Below are positions 5,409 to 13,056 of a stretch of 13,117 nt of DNA, in pieces (within the stretch, counting starts at the first letter, position 1; each line of letters starts with the position of its first letter). Origin of the DNA: an uncultured Verrucomicrobium sp. (GTDB lineage Bacteria > Verrucomicrobiota > Verrucomicrobiia > Methylacidiphilales > GAS474); NCBI GenBank assembly GCA_903889845.1, contig CAISZB010000002.1, forward strand, positions 1-13,117. The letters are read 5' to 3'. The notes under the pieces are model-generated. The model ran no database searches. It was not told the DNA's origin and worked only from the letters and a program-made list of their open reading frames with translations. The translations under genes were made by a program, and so were the position numbers.

Positions 5409-6617
5409 ATGAAAATCGTCGTCGCCTATTCCGGAGGTCTCGATACCTCGATCATTCTCAAGTGGCTGAAGGAAACCTACTCGGCCGAAGTCATCGCCTT
5501 CTGCGCCGACATCGGCCAGGAGGAGGAATTGGCCGGCCTCGACAAGAAGGCCCTCTCCACCGGCGCGTCGAAGTGTTACATCGACGACCTCACGGAGGAA
5601 TTCGCCCGCGACTTCATCTTCCCGATGCTCCGCGCCGGGGCCCTCTATGAAGGCCAGTATTTCCTCGGCACCAGCATCGCGCGGCCCCTGATCGCGAAGC
5701 GCCTCGTCGACATCGCCCGGATCGAGGGCGCGCAGGCCATCGCCCACGGCGCGACGGGGAAGGGGAACGACCAGGTCCGCTTCGAGCTGACCGCCGCCGC
5801 CCTCGCCCCCGACCTGAAGTGCATCGCCCCCTGGCGGGAATGGAAGTTCCAGGGCCGCAGCGACCTCATCGCCTACGCGAAGAAGAACGGGATCCCCGTT
5901 CCCGTGACGGCGAAGAAGCCCTATTCCACCGACCGGAACCTCCTCCACATCAGCTTCGAGAGCGGCATCCTGGAAGACCCGTGGGCCGAACCGCCCGCCG
6001 ACATGTTCAAGCTCTCCGTCTCCCCGGAGAAGGCCCCGGACAAGGCCGAGTACGTGGAGCTGGAATACCTGAAGGGCGATTGCGTCGCCGTCAACGGGAA
6101 GGCCCTGAAGCCCGCCGATGTCCTCCGCACGCTGAACAAGCTGGGCGGGAAGCACGGCATCGGCCGCGTCGACCTGGTGGAGAACCGCTTCGTCGGCATG
6201 AAGTCGCGCGGCGTCTACGAGACCCCCGGCGGCACGATCCTCAGCCACGCCCACCGGCAGGTGGAGACGCTGACCCTCGACCGCGAGGTGATGCACCTCC
6301 GCGATTCCCTGATCCCGAAGTACTCGACCCTCGTCTACAACGGCTTCTGGTTCGCGCCGGAGCGGGAGTTCCTCCAGGCCGCCGTCGACCAGAGCCAGGC
6401 GAACGTCACCGGCACGGTGCGGCTGAAGCTCTACAAGGGGAACATCATCACCGCCGGGCGGAAGAGCCCCGTCTCCCTCTACAATCCCCACATTGCGACG
6501 ATGGAAGCCGACGCCGGCGCCTACAACCAGGCCGATGCGACGGGATTCATCCGCCTCAACGGGCTGCGGCTGCGGACGCGGGCTGCGGTGCTGGCGAAGA
6601 AGGGGAAGAAGAAGTAG
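5409..6617 (+). CDS. argG: Argininosuccinate synthase
   Basis: This cytoplasmic enzyme joins citrulline and aspartate using ATP to give argininosuccinate, the penultimate step of arginine synthesis. The product is 402 residues, the normal length for the bacterial type. The N-terminal ATP-binding loop [10 protein letters not shown] is at residues 6-15, the second signature [14 protein letters not shown] at 113-126, and [21 protein letters not shown] follows in the synthase domain. The C-terminal oligomerisation helix is present and ends in a Lys-rich tail. ATG at 5409 is chosen because [10 protein letters not shown] is the standard family start and AAAGGGGG lies eight bases upstream; the frame is open further 5' but that part covers the hairpin. 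It appears monocistronic: a hairpin separates it from higBA and it converges on the beta-helix gene with a 27-base gap. Confidence 0.98.
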   Translation: MKIVVAYSGGLDTSIILKWLKETYSAEVIAFCADIGQEEELAGLDKKALSTGASKCYIDDLTEEFARDFIFPMLRAGALYEGQYFLGTSIARPLIAKRLVDIARIEGAQAIAHGATGKGNDQVRFELTAAALAPDLKCIAPWREWKFQGRSDLIAYAKKNGIPVPVTAKKPYSTDRNLLHISFESGILEDPWAEPPADMFKLSVSPEKAPDKAEYVELEYLKGDCVAVNGKALKPADVLRTLNKLGGKHGIGRVDLVENRFVGMKSRGVYETPGGTILSHAHRQVETLTLDREVMHLRDSLIPKYSTLVYNGFWFAPEREFLQAAVDQSQANVTGTVRLKLYKGNIITAGRKSPVSLYNPHIATMEADAGAYNQADATGFIRLNGLRLRTRAAVLAKKGKKK

Positions 6618-6644
6618 GCGGTATCCTTTCCGGAAGCCACGGGG

Positions 6645-7940
6645 CTACTTCTTCGTGCCGTCCGGGGCGTCGATGGTGTTTTCCGAGAGCGTGCCGCTCT
6701 CCCCCGGGCCGCCCGCATGGACGATCGCCCCGGCGCGGTCGGTCCCGTGGATGGCGTTGCGGGTCACGACGGCCCGGGAAAGATTCGGGTTGTCGTTGAG
6801 GTTGATCGCGCATCCCCGGTTCCCGTAGAAGGTGTTGTCCCGGACGACGAGTCCGACGACGGCGGGGTGATCCTGCCCGATGCTGATGCCCTGGCTGCCG
6901 TCGCCGGAGAAGAGGTTCCCCGAGATCACGGCGTCCGTGAGGCGTCCCAGTATGTAGACGCCGACCCCGTCGGGCGCGAGGCGGAAGACGTTGCCGACGA
7001 CGCGGAGGCCGCGCGTGGGGGCGGAGGCCGTGTCGTTGTAGACGAGGTTCCCGCAATGGCTGACGGTGTTCCCGATGATCCGGAAGTCGATCAGCGCGGA
7101 GTGGCCGGAGGCGGAGAACCAGTTGATCCCCTGCGTGGAACATTGCCCGTTCCCGTCGAGGCCGTCGATCGTGTTGGCCTCGAAGAGGAGGCCGCGGTTG
7201 TCGTAGGACGTCTCCCCGAATCCGGCGACGGCGGTCAATAATTCCAGGCTCTTCCCGTCGGAGACATCGTGGATGCGGCAGCGCCGCACGGTGTTGCCGA
7301 TGCCGTCGGCCCCGGGCGGGCGGGCGATCACGGCGTAGAAGGCCTCGCCCGTCGCGGAGGCGCCCTGCGCGGTGAAGCCGCCGTAGCCGTGGATCATCTC
7401 GACGTCCTCGACGAGGCAATGGGTGCCGTTGAGGCCCAGGGCCGTGGCGGCCGCCGTCGGCGCGGGGAGGTTCGCCCCGCCGGGGCCGGGCCGGTTGTCG
7501 AGGGTGAGGCTGCGGATCTCGCACCCGACGAGGCCCTCGGGCCGGACCAGCCCGCCCTGGAGGAGGGTGAATTGCGCGGTGCGACCGCCGTGGGTCGAGA
7601 GGCCGGTGTAATCGGCCTGGAGGACGGTGCGGCCCTGGCCCGCGCCGGCGAGTTTCCAGCCGCTCTTCAGCTCGATCCCGGAGGCGACGGGGCCGCCGCC
7701 GTCGTAGCGGCTGCACGGCTCGACGGGATAGACGCCCTCGGCGAAGTGGAGCGTCGTCCCGGGCGGGATCGAGAAGAAGAGGTCCTTCATCCGGGCCGAG
7801 GTGGAGCCGTCGTAGGGATCGGCCCGGGTCCCCTTGCCGGGGTGGCCGTCGGTCCGGATCGCGATCCAGACCTCGCCCGCGCGGGCTGCGGGAAGGAGGG
7901 CGGCGGCGCAGAGAAGGAGGGCGAGCGGGAGGGTCTTCAC
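6645..7940 (-). CDS. Secreted right-handed parallel beta-helix protein
   Basis: The 431-residue product has a signal peptide (residues 1-21, KTLPLALLLCAAALLPAARA) and a pectate-lyase-like beta-helix fold. The start of the mature part reads GTRADPYDGSTSARMKDLF with IPPGTTLHFAEGVYPV, a common lead-in to such domains. From about residue 140 there are successive rungs with short strands and Asn-containing turns: EIRSLTLDNR, CRIHDVSDG, FEANTIDG, FRIIGNTVSH, LRVVGNVFR, AVISGNLFS, LVVRDNTFYG and VVTRNAIHG. No catalytic residue set can be assigned, so lyase, hydrolase and purely binding roles all remain possible. The start is GTG at 7940, overlapping the exbD stop by four bases (GTGA), so translation is probably coupled to exbD. 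No C-terminal sorting motif is visible. Confidence 0.85.
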   Translation of the reverse strand: MKTLPLALLLCAAALLPAARAGEVWIAIRTDGHPGKGTRADPYDGSTSARMKDLFFSIPPGTTLHFAEGVYPVEPCSRYDGGGPVASGIELKSGWKLAGAGQGRTVLQADYTGLSTHGGRTAQFTLLQGGLVRPEGLVGCEIRSLTLDNRPGPGGANLPAPTAAATALGLNGTHCLVEDVEMIHGYGGFTAQGASATGEAFYAVIARPPGADGIGNTVRRCRIHDVSDGKSLELLTAVAGFGETSYDNRGLLFEANTIDGLDGNGQCSTQGINWFSASGHSALIDFRIIGNTVSHCGNLVYNDTASAPTRGLRVVGNVFRLAPDGVGVYILGRLTDAVISGNLFSGDGSQGISIGQDHPAVVGLVVRDNTFYGNRGCAINLNDNPNLSRAVVTRNAIHGTDRAGAIVHAGGPGESGTLSENTIDAPDGTKK

Positions 7941-8467
7941 GGCATCGGCGGCGGCAACGCCGTGACGGGCCGGGGCCTTTCCCCGTCGAGGACGGCGAAG
8001 GCGACGTCGGCGATCCCGGCCTGGCCGCAGGCGCGGAGGAGGGCCGCGACGCTGGCGTAGTCGGCGGCGCGGTCGGCCCGGATCAGGACGCGGAGCGCGG
8101 GATCGGCGGCGGCGCGGGAGGCGAGGAGGGCCGTGAGAGCCGTCACGGCGGCGGGATCGACGGGGGCGGGGAAGCGGCGTTCGTCGATGGAAACGGCGCC
8201 CGCCTGCGCCGCCGCGTCCCAGCTGACGTTGGCGATGAGCTGGTGGGCGGCCGTCCTCGCCCGGCTCCGGTCGGCGGCCCGGTCCCGACTTTCCTTCGCG
8301 ACGGGGAGGCGGACGCTCCGGTCGGTCCGCAGCACCTCGACGGTGGTGATACTCATGAAGAAGACGAGGAGGACGAAGAGGAGGTCGGCCATCGGGGCGA
8401 CCTGGAACTCGGGCTCCGCGCCGTCGTCGTCGCGGGGGCGGCGCCTGCGGTAGGAGGTTCCGGCCAT
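7937..8467 (-). CDS. ExbD/TolR-type biopolymer transport protein
   Basis: The 176-residue product is an ExbD-like subunit: a short basic cytoplasmic N-terminus (YRRRRPRDDD), one membrane helix, then a periplasmic domain of about 130 residues. The helix APMADLLFVLLVFFMSITTV holds the essential proton-carrying Asp (residue 28) as in ExbD, TolR and MotB relatives. LRVLIRADRAADYASVAALLRACGQAGIADVAFAV is the conserved C-terminal fold. ExbD works with ExbB to turn the proton gradient into mechanical work in the cell envelope. The gene lies 19 bases after exbB and overlaps the beta-helix gene at its stop. No TonB gene is in view, so the energised partner is unknown. The ribosome binding site is weak, suggesting coupling to exbB. 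Confidence 0.92.
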   Translation of the reverse strand: MAGTSYRRRRPRDDDGAEPEFQVAPMADLLFVLLVFFMSITTVEVLRTDRSVRLPVAKESRDRAADRSRARTAAHQLIANVSWDAAAQAGAVSIDERRFPAPVDPAAVTALTALLASRAAADPALRVLIRADRAADYASVAALLRACGQAGIADVAFAVLDGERPRPVTALPPPMP

Positions 8468-8486
8468 GGGTTGGGCGGGAGCGGGG

Positions 8487-9251
8487 TTACGCCCCCTCGA
8501 CCTGGCCGACGGCGTACCCGGCCAGGTGCTCGTAGGGGAGGTTTTCGAAGAGGCGGTAGACGGCGAAGTCGGCCATCATGATCGCCGTCTGGGCGCGGTT
8601 CTTGAAGACGTAGAAGAAGAGGAACCCGGGGATCGCGACGATGAGGCCCGCCGCCGTCGAGGTGAGGACCTGCCCGATGGAGGCGGCGAGGCCGGAGGGA
8701 TCGCCGATGCCGGAGGCGCCGAGGGAGTTGAAGGCCCCGATCATGCCGATGACGGTCCCGGTCAGCCCGATCATCGGGGCGACGACGCCGATGACGGAGA
8801 GGTAGTTCGTGTTCGCCTTGAGGAGGACGGCCTGCTGGGCGGAGACCTCGTCGAGGGCGTAGAGGACGGCCTCGTGGCCCCGGCCCACCCGCTCCAGCGC
8901 CGTCCCGGTGACGCGGGCGAGGAAGGAACGGTGTTCCCGGCAGTACTGCCACGCTTCCTGGTAGGCCCCCTGGCGGAGGAGGTCCTCCAGCCGGGCGAGT
9001 TGCGCCGGGGGGACGAGGGCCTCGAACCGGAGGGAGAGGAACCCCTCGACGACGAAGACGACGACGGCGACCGCGAGCGCCGCACAGACCCACACGGCCA
9101 GGCCGGAATGGGAGAGGACGTAGCCGAGGCCCGTCGCGCTGTCGGAGGCCGCCGCCGTCGCCGCCGCGTCGGCGGGGGCCGACGTATCCTGGGCCAGGAG
9201 AGGTAGAGCGGTGACGGCGAGGAGAGCCAGGAAGAAAAGACGGCGTGTCAT
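8487..9251 (-). CDS. ExbB/MotA/TolQ-type proton channel protein
   Basis: The 254-residue product is the channel-forming partner of ExbD. It has a signal-like N-terminus (residues 1-20, ending LLAQ), a spacer of Ala/Ser/Asp, then three membrane helices at about 47-71, 152-176 and 194-216. The second and third carry the family hallmarks: VVAPMIGLTGTVIGMIGAFN, and IGQVLTSTAAGLIVAIPGFL with the Thr residues that line the proton path. The cytoplasmic loop 72-150 is Arg/Glu-rich, as in TolQ. An extended exported N-terminus ahead of ExbB is seen in other Verrucomicrobia and Planctomycetes as I recall. The gene starts an exbB-exbD-beta-helix run. A 142-base gap separates it from the C-like pseudopilin upstream, so it may have its own promoter. 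Confidence 0.93.
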   Translation of the reverse strand: MTRRLFFLALLAVTALPLLAQDTSAPADAAATAAASDSATGLGYVLSHSGLAVWVCAALAVAVVVFVVEGFLSLRFEALVPPAQLARLEDLLRQGAYQEAWQYCREHRSFLARVTGTALERVGRGHEAVLYALDEVSAQQAVLLKANTNYLSVIGVVAPMIGLTGTVIGMIGAFNSLGASGIGDPSGLAASIGQVLTSTAAGLIVAIPGFLFFYVFKNRAQTAIMMADFAVYRLFENLPYEHLAGYAVGQVEGA

Positions 9252-9393
9252 GGGGCTGAAAAGGTTTAACCGAAGCAGGCCATTCCCGAAAGAGGATTAT
9301 GGCGGGGCAAATTCTCCCCCCAGGGTGTTTCCCCCCAAGGAGGGTGGATTCAGCGGAAGGGGCCGCCGCGCGGCGTCAAAGGCCGGGGCCGTC
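9252..9393 (-). promoter_or_regulatory. Gap between the C-like pseudopilin and exbB, possible promoter region
   Basis: The 142 bases hold no convincing gene. On the minus strand there are two G6 tracts with a short spacer, a GCCGCGCGGC palindrome and a CATAAT box about 40 bases before the exbB ATG that could be a -10, but no good -35 accompanies it. Whether exbB is read through from the pseudopilin genes or has its own promoter cannot be settled from sequence. Confidence 0.25.
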
Positions 9394-10269
9394 TTAAAAC
9401 GGCTGGGACGGGATCACCCACCGCTCGAAGATCTTCAGGTTGGTCGCCATGTCCTTCGGGTAGGTCTCGTAGAACGACGGGGTGAGTTGGGACTCCCAGA
9501 CGGCCTTCACGCCGGAGATCGCCGTGCTGCTGACGGGCGTGGCGCCGGCGAAGAGCTGCTTGATGCGGGTCAGCTCCGCGGAGGAAAGCTGCTGGAGGAC
9601 GCGGTCCCCGACGACGGCGAGGGTGATGCCGACGGCGATGACGGAGTTGGTGTCGTAGCCCGTGTAGGTCGTCGTGACCTTGCCGTCCATCCGGCGGAAG
9701 GAGAATTGGAAGCCGACGACGCCGGGCGCGACCTCGCGCGCGGTGGCGGCGTCGACCGAGCCGGAGAGATCCTGCTGGAAGGGAACGGGAACTTTGCTCC
9801 CCGAGCTCGACCACGGCACGGGGAGGTCGGACCGCTTCAGGACGACCTTGTCGGAGCCCTGGCTCGTGGGGTTGACGGCGATGGCGTAGGTGACGAAGGA
9901 GAGGTTCCGCACGGAGGAGCTGGAGACGCCGGGGACCGCCGTGTAGAGGGAGGGGGAATAGGTGCCTCCGCTGAAGACGCTGGAAGAGGGGGAGAGGTTG
10001 TTCGTGTTGTAGGTCCCGCCGGTTTGGAAGATCGGCAGATCGGGCCGGATGACGGCGTGTTCCAGGTCGGAGGCGATGAGGTCGAGCATCGCCCGGCTCT
10101 TCGTCGCGTTATCGACACGGCCCATGCCTTCGTGGAGGGCCTTGTTCGCCATCCCGGTGACCTGGGCCAGCATCAGGACGATGAAGCTGAGGACGGTGAC
10201 CGCGACGAGGACCTCCGTGATGGTGAAGGAGGCGGAGGAACGGCGGGGGGAGCGGCGGATGGGCTTCAT
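9394..10269 (-). CDS. Pseudopilin, Verru_Chthon cassette protein C-like
   Basis: The 291-residue product begins with a type IV prepilin-type leader (KPIRRSPRRSSAS) and hydrophobic stem FTITEVLVAVTVLSFIVLML. Glu at +5 of the mature protein (E19) is present, but the residue before the cleavage site is Ser rather than Gly. The following helix, MDLASDLEHAV-like in form (RAMLDLIASDLEHAVIRP), and the larger globular domain resemble PulJ-type minor pseudopilins and the Verru_Chthon cassette C family (TIGR02599). Such proteins are assembled in type II secretion-like or pilus-like machines. The C-terminal region contains SSAELTRIKQLFAGATP and no catalytic motif. It follows the B-like gene with a nine-base gap. 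No secretion ATPase, platform protein or peptidase gene is in the window. The family assignment is by memory of the pattern. Confidence 0.75.
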   Translation of the reverse strand: MKPIRRSPRRSSASFTITEVLVAVTVLSFIVLMLAQVTGMANKALHEGMGRVDNATKSRAMLDLIASDLEHAVIRPDLPIFQTGGTYNTNNLSPSSSVFSGGTYSPSLYTAVPGVSSSSVRNLSFVTYAIAVNPTSQGSDKVVLKRSDLPVPWSSSGSKVPVPFQQDLSGSVDAATAREVAPGVVGFQFSFRRMDGKVTTTYTGYDTNSVIAVGITLAVVGDRVLQQLSSAELTRIKQLFAGATPVSSTAISGVKAVWESQLTPSFYETYPKDMATNLKIFERWVIPSQPF

Positions 10270-10278
10270 GGGAAGAAC

Positions 10279-10734
10279 CTAGGGCAGGGCGACCTGGGCG
10301 GTAACCTCGTAGCAGGCGCTGGGGTTGTTCGTCGGCATCGGGGCGGCGAGGGGCCACCAGAGCATCAGGTAGACATTGGCCAGCTTCGGGCCGGTCGTCG
10401 AGTTGGTGCCGACGATGTAGTAGAGGTTGAGGGAATGGTTCGCCGCGGAGACGTTGGCCGTCGTCCCGTCGACGGCGACCTGGACGGTCTTCGTCACCGT
10501 CGCCCGGTTCAGGGAGGGGAGGGCGAACTGGGCGGGGGGGTTGGTCGGCATCGCGCGGACCGTGGAGATGAGGAGGGAGGCGACGTTGGCCGCGTCGATC
10601 TGGTCGGCCGATTCCTTGTTCGTCTTCAGCCCGAGGGCGAAGAGGCCGATCAGGGCGACCAGCGCGAAGGAGGCGATGCCGAGGGCCAACAGCACCTCGA
10701 CCAGGCTGAAGGAGTTGCGGCGGCTCATAGTCAT
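10279..10734 (-). CDS. Pseudopilin, Verru_Chthon cassette protein B-like
   Basis: The 151-residue product has a very short leader (MTMSRRNS) and prepilin stem FSLVEVLLALGIASFALVAL. Glu is at +5 (E13); the residue before cleavage is again Ser (S8). IGLFALGLKTNKESADQIDAANVASLLISTVRA continues the N-terminal helix, as in PulI/PulJ-type minor pseudopilins and Verru_Chthon B proteins (TIGR02598). The small globular part ends in VYLMLWWPLAAP and YEVTAQVALP. Two starts are possible, ATG 10734 and ATG 10728, six bases apart, with a weak GGAAA upstream. The gene starts four bases after the D-like stop, which fits translational coupling in one operon. Confidence 0.75.
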   Translation of the reverse strand: MTMSRRNSFSLVEVLLALGIASFALVALIGLFALGLKTNKESADQIDAANVASLLISTVRAMPTNPPAQFALPSLNRATVTKTVQVAVDGTTANVSAANHSLNLYYIVGTNSTTGPKLANVYLMLWWPLAAPMPTNNPSACYEVTAQVALP

Positions 10735-10738
10735 AAAT

Positions 10739-11542
10739 TTATTTCCGATAAAGCGTCGTCAGGCCGGTGAGGCCGCTGATCTTGACGCAGGCGATGTCTT
10801 TCTCATCGACGAGGTTTCCCCCCTTCGCGCGGTGGAAGTCGATCCAGACGGAGTCGATCGGGCTGTCGCTGACGCGGACCGCGCCGCCCGGCGTGAACTG
10901 GATCACGGAGAGGGCCTGGGAGGTCAACCCGCCGGGAGGGATGCTGGAGGGAAGCTGCAGGGCGGAATTGGCGATTCCACGCACCTGGATCGAGAACTCG
11001 GGCGAGCCCGAGGGGGCCGTCGGCGCGGGGGGCATATCGACCGGGAGGGAGGCGATCTGATTGTCGCCGGACCCTTGGGTGAAGTACCCCTCCGTGCGGA
11101 TCGCGACCTGCTTCAGGACGACCGTCTTCGAGACGACCCGGATCGTCGTCCCGCCGGAGAGGGTGTCCTCCGTCTGCCCCGCGGGGATGCTCACGTTCCC
11201 GCTCCAAGAGGAACCGGTCCAAGTGAAGGGGTTGGTCCCGTCGGTCGAGGCGTAGGTCACGATGCAGAGGGACTGGCCGCTGCCGTCGGGCGGGGTCAGG
11301 TTCGAGGGGTCGAAGGGATAAAAGACGACCCAGACGTAGGTGTTCTGCGCCACGGCGTAGGACCGGGCCTGTTCCAGGGTCCCGGTGATCTGGCCCAGGC
11401 TCTGCGTGAACTTCTGCGAGCTGTTCCCGTTCAGGGCCGGCACCGCGATGGCCCCGATGATCACGATCAAGGCCAGGACAACCATCAATTCGATCAACGA
11501 AAAGCCGCGTTGGGAACGGGGCGGGAGCGGGGGGAAGGGCAT
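10739..11542 (-). CDS. Pseudopilin, Verru_Chthon cassette protein D-like
   Basis: The 267-residue product carries leader PFPPLPPRSQRG, a standard Gly before the cleavage site (G13), and mature start FSLIELMVVLALIVIIGAIA with Glu at +5 (E18). The next segment, TQSLGQITGTLEQARSYAVAQNTYVWVVFYP, is the GspH-like pattern of helix then strand, as in the Verru_Chthon D family (TIGR02596). The globular domain is large and Ser/Thr/Gly-rich. ATG at 11542 is chosen because it gives a normal short leader; an in-frame GTG at 11608 would add 22 residues. It is the promoter-proximal gene of the pseudopilin set, transcribed away from the GH1 gene. No clear ribosome binding site precedes the ATG. Confidence 0.75.
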   Translation of the reverse strand: MPFPPLPPRSQRGFSLIELMVVLALIVIIGAIAVPALNGNSSQKFTQSLGQITGTLEQARSYAVAQNTYVWVVFYPFDPSNLTPPDGSGQSLCIVTYASTDGTNPFTWTGSSWSGNVSIPAGQTEDTLSGGTTIRVVSKTVVLKQVAIRTEGYFTQGSGDNQIASLPVDMPPAPTAPSGSPEFSIQVRGIANSALQLPSSIPPGGLTSQALSVIQFTPGGAVRVSDSPIDSVWIDFHRAKGGNLVDEKDIACVKISGLTGLTTLYRK

Positions 11543-11612
11543 GCGGAAAGGAATTAGGAATGGAAGCGCCCTCGCTTCGCGCACGAAAGACGTGTGCGTC
11601 AAAGACACGGTT

Positions 11613-11633
11613 GCCTGAAAACCAGTTTTAGGC
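11613..11633. promoter_or_regulatory. Imperfect palindrome in the divergent pseudopilin/GH1 region
   Basis: GCCT and AGGC flank AAAAC-CA-GTTTT, with one extra G in the left arm. The two-base centre rules out an RNA hairpin but fits a dimeric regulator site, with the AT-rich inner arms of LacI-family operators. It lies 52 bases before the GH1 start and over the candidate -10 of the pseudopilin set. Confidence 0.35.
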
Positions 11634-11653
11634 TACGCCTTTCCCGAATCCAA
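11625..11653 (-). promoter_or_regulatory. Possible promoter of the pseudopilin set
   Basis: On the minus strand TTGGAT (11648-11653) is followed after 17 bases by TAAAAC (11625-11630), a moderate sigma-70-like pair. This would give a leader of about 75 bases before the ATG at 11542. The -10 overlaps an imperfect palindrome. Confidence 0.3.
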
Positions 11654-11685
11654 GTCCGAAATTAACCCTTCCCAACGTTCCTTCT

Positions 11686-13032
11686 ATGAAAACTGACCTC
11701 CGCTTCCCGAAAAACTTCGTCTGGGGCGTCGCCACGGCGGCCCCGCAAATCGAGGGCGCGGCCTTCGAGGACGGCAAGGGGGAATCGATCTGGGACCGCT
11801 TCTCGCGCATCCCCGGCAAATGCCACAACGGCGACAACCTCGACGTCGCCAACGACCATTACCACCTCTTCAAGCAGGACTTCGCGCTGATGCGGAAGCT
11901 GGGCGTGAAGCACTACCGCCTCTCCCTCGCCTGGCCCCGCATCTACCCGAACGGCGACGGTGCCGTGAATCCGAAGGGCATCGCCTTCTACAACCGCCTC
12001 TTCGACGCGATGCTCAAGGAAGGGATCACCCCGTGGGTCACCCTCTTCCACTGGGACCTGCCCCAGGCCCTGGAGGACCGCGGCGGCTGGCGCTCCCGCC
12101 TCGTCACGGAGGCCTTCGCGACCTATGCCGACACCGTCGTGAAGGCCTTCGGCGACCGGGTGAAGAACTGGATCACCCTCAACGAGATCCCGTGCTTCAC
12201 CAACATGGGCCACGGCCAGGGAGACAAGGCTCCCGGCACGAACGAGACCCAGAAGGTCATCAACCAGACCTTCCACCACGCGATCCTCTGCCACGGTCAC
12301 GCCGTCCGCGCCGTCCGCGAGCACGGCGGCAAGGGAGCCCGCGTCGGCCTCACCGACAATTCCACCATCCCCGTTCCCGTCACCGAGACCCCGGCCGATA
12401 TCGCCGCCGCAAAGGCGTGGTTCGGCGACGTGAATGCCCACATCCTCGGTGCGATCTCCGGGGGCGGCTACTCCGCCGCCTACCTGAAACGGTGCGGGGC
12501 CGACCGGCCCGAGGTGAGGAAGGGCGACTTCGACCTCATCAGCCTGCCGACCGACTTCCTGGGGATGAATATCTACAGCGGCACCTTCGTTCGCGCCGGG
12601 AAGAAGGGGAAGCCCGAGGTCGTCGCCTTCCCCCCGGACTACCCGCAGACCAGCTGTCCGTGGCTGAAGATCGTCCCGCAGTCGATCTACTGGGGCACCC
12701 GCCTGGCCCACGAGGTCTACGGAGCGAAGAACATTTACATCACCGAGAACGGCTGCGGCTACGACAACGAGCCCTTCGTCGACGGCGAGATCCAGGACCT
12801 CCACCGACGCGACCTGGTCCGCAATTACCTCAAGGAACTCCACCGCGCCATCGGGCACGGCGTCCCCGTCCGGGGCTACTTCCTGTGGTCGTTCATGGAC
12901 AACTACGAATGGCAGGACGGCTACACCCGCCGCTTCGGCATCGTTCACTGCGACTTCAAGACCCAGAAGCGGACGCCGAAGTTGAGTGCCAAGTGGTATG
13001 CACGGGTGATGGAGGAGAATCGGCTGGTGTAA
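11686..13032 (+). CDS. GH1 family beta-glucosidase
   Basis: The 448-residue product is a single-domain retaining glycoside hydrolase of family 1, normal in length. It opens with FPKNFVWGVATAAPQIEGA (glycone-binding Gln21), has FHWDLP at 121-126, the acid/base Glu167 in TLNEI, the nucleophile Glu354 in YITENG, and the sugar-binding WSFMDNYEW at 401-409. All catalytic residues are present. The Pro that usually follows the acid/base Glu is Ile168 here, and the SYQ before IEG in most members is APQ. No signal peptide is seen, so it is probably cytoplasmic and acts on imported beta-linked oligosaccharides; a beta-glucosidase, beta-galactosidase or relative cannot be distinguished. ATG at 11686 has no clear ribosome binding site but gives the standard family start. 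Confidence 0.95.
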   Translation: MKTDLRFPKNFVWGVATAAPQIEGAAFEDGKGESIWDRFSRIPGKCHNGDNLDVANDHYHLFKQDFALMRKLGVKHYRLSLAWPRIYPNGDGAVNPKGIAFYNRLFDAMLKEGITPWVTLFHWDLPQALEDRGGWRSRLVTEAFATYADTVVKAFGDRVKNWITLNEIPCFTNMGHGQGDKAPGTNETQKVINQTFHHAILCHGHAVRAVREHGGKGARVGLTDNSTIPVPVTETPADIAAAKAWFGDVNAHILGAISGGGYSAAYLKRCGADRPEVRKGDFDLISLPTDFLGMNIYSGTFVRAGKKGKPEVVAFPPDYPQTSCPWLKIVPQSIYWGTRLAHEVYGAKNIYITENGCGYDNEPFVDGEIQDLHRRDLVRNYLKELHRAIGHGVPVRGYFLWSFMDNYEWQDGYTRRFGIVHCDFKTQKRTPKLSAKWYARVMEENRLV

Positions 13033-13056
13033 GGGGGGGGCGCGAAGTTGTGGGTC

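Noticed and set aside
4980..6491. Long minus-strand open frame (503 codons) opposite higA and argG
   Set aside because: It is antisense to the clear argG and higA genes, is rich in Asp/Glu/Gly/Val with no domain, and results from high GC at third codon positions.
9320..9350. G-quadruplex on the minus strand between the C-like pseudopilin and exbB
   Set aside because: Two G6 tracts are present, but further well-spaced tracts are lacking, and nearby C-runs favour ordinary pairing.
9211..10770. Long plus-strand open frame (519 codons) opposite the pseudopilins
   Set aside because: The composition is Gly/Asp/Arg/Val filler, while the opposite strand encodes prepilin signatures with proper starts.
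11543..11608. GTG start at 11608 for the D-like pseudopilin
   Set aside because: It would give a 35-residue leader, long for a prepilin; ATG 11542 gives 13 residues, the normal size.
11662..12948. Long minus-strand open frame (428 codons) opposite the GH1 gene
   Set aside because: It is antisense to an enzyme with all catalytic motifs and shows no recognisable domain.
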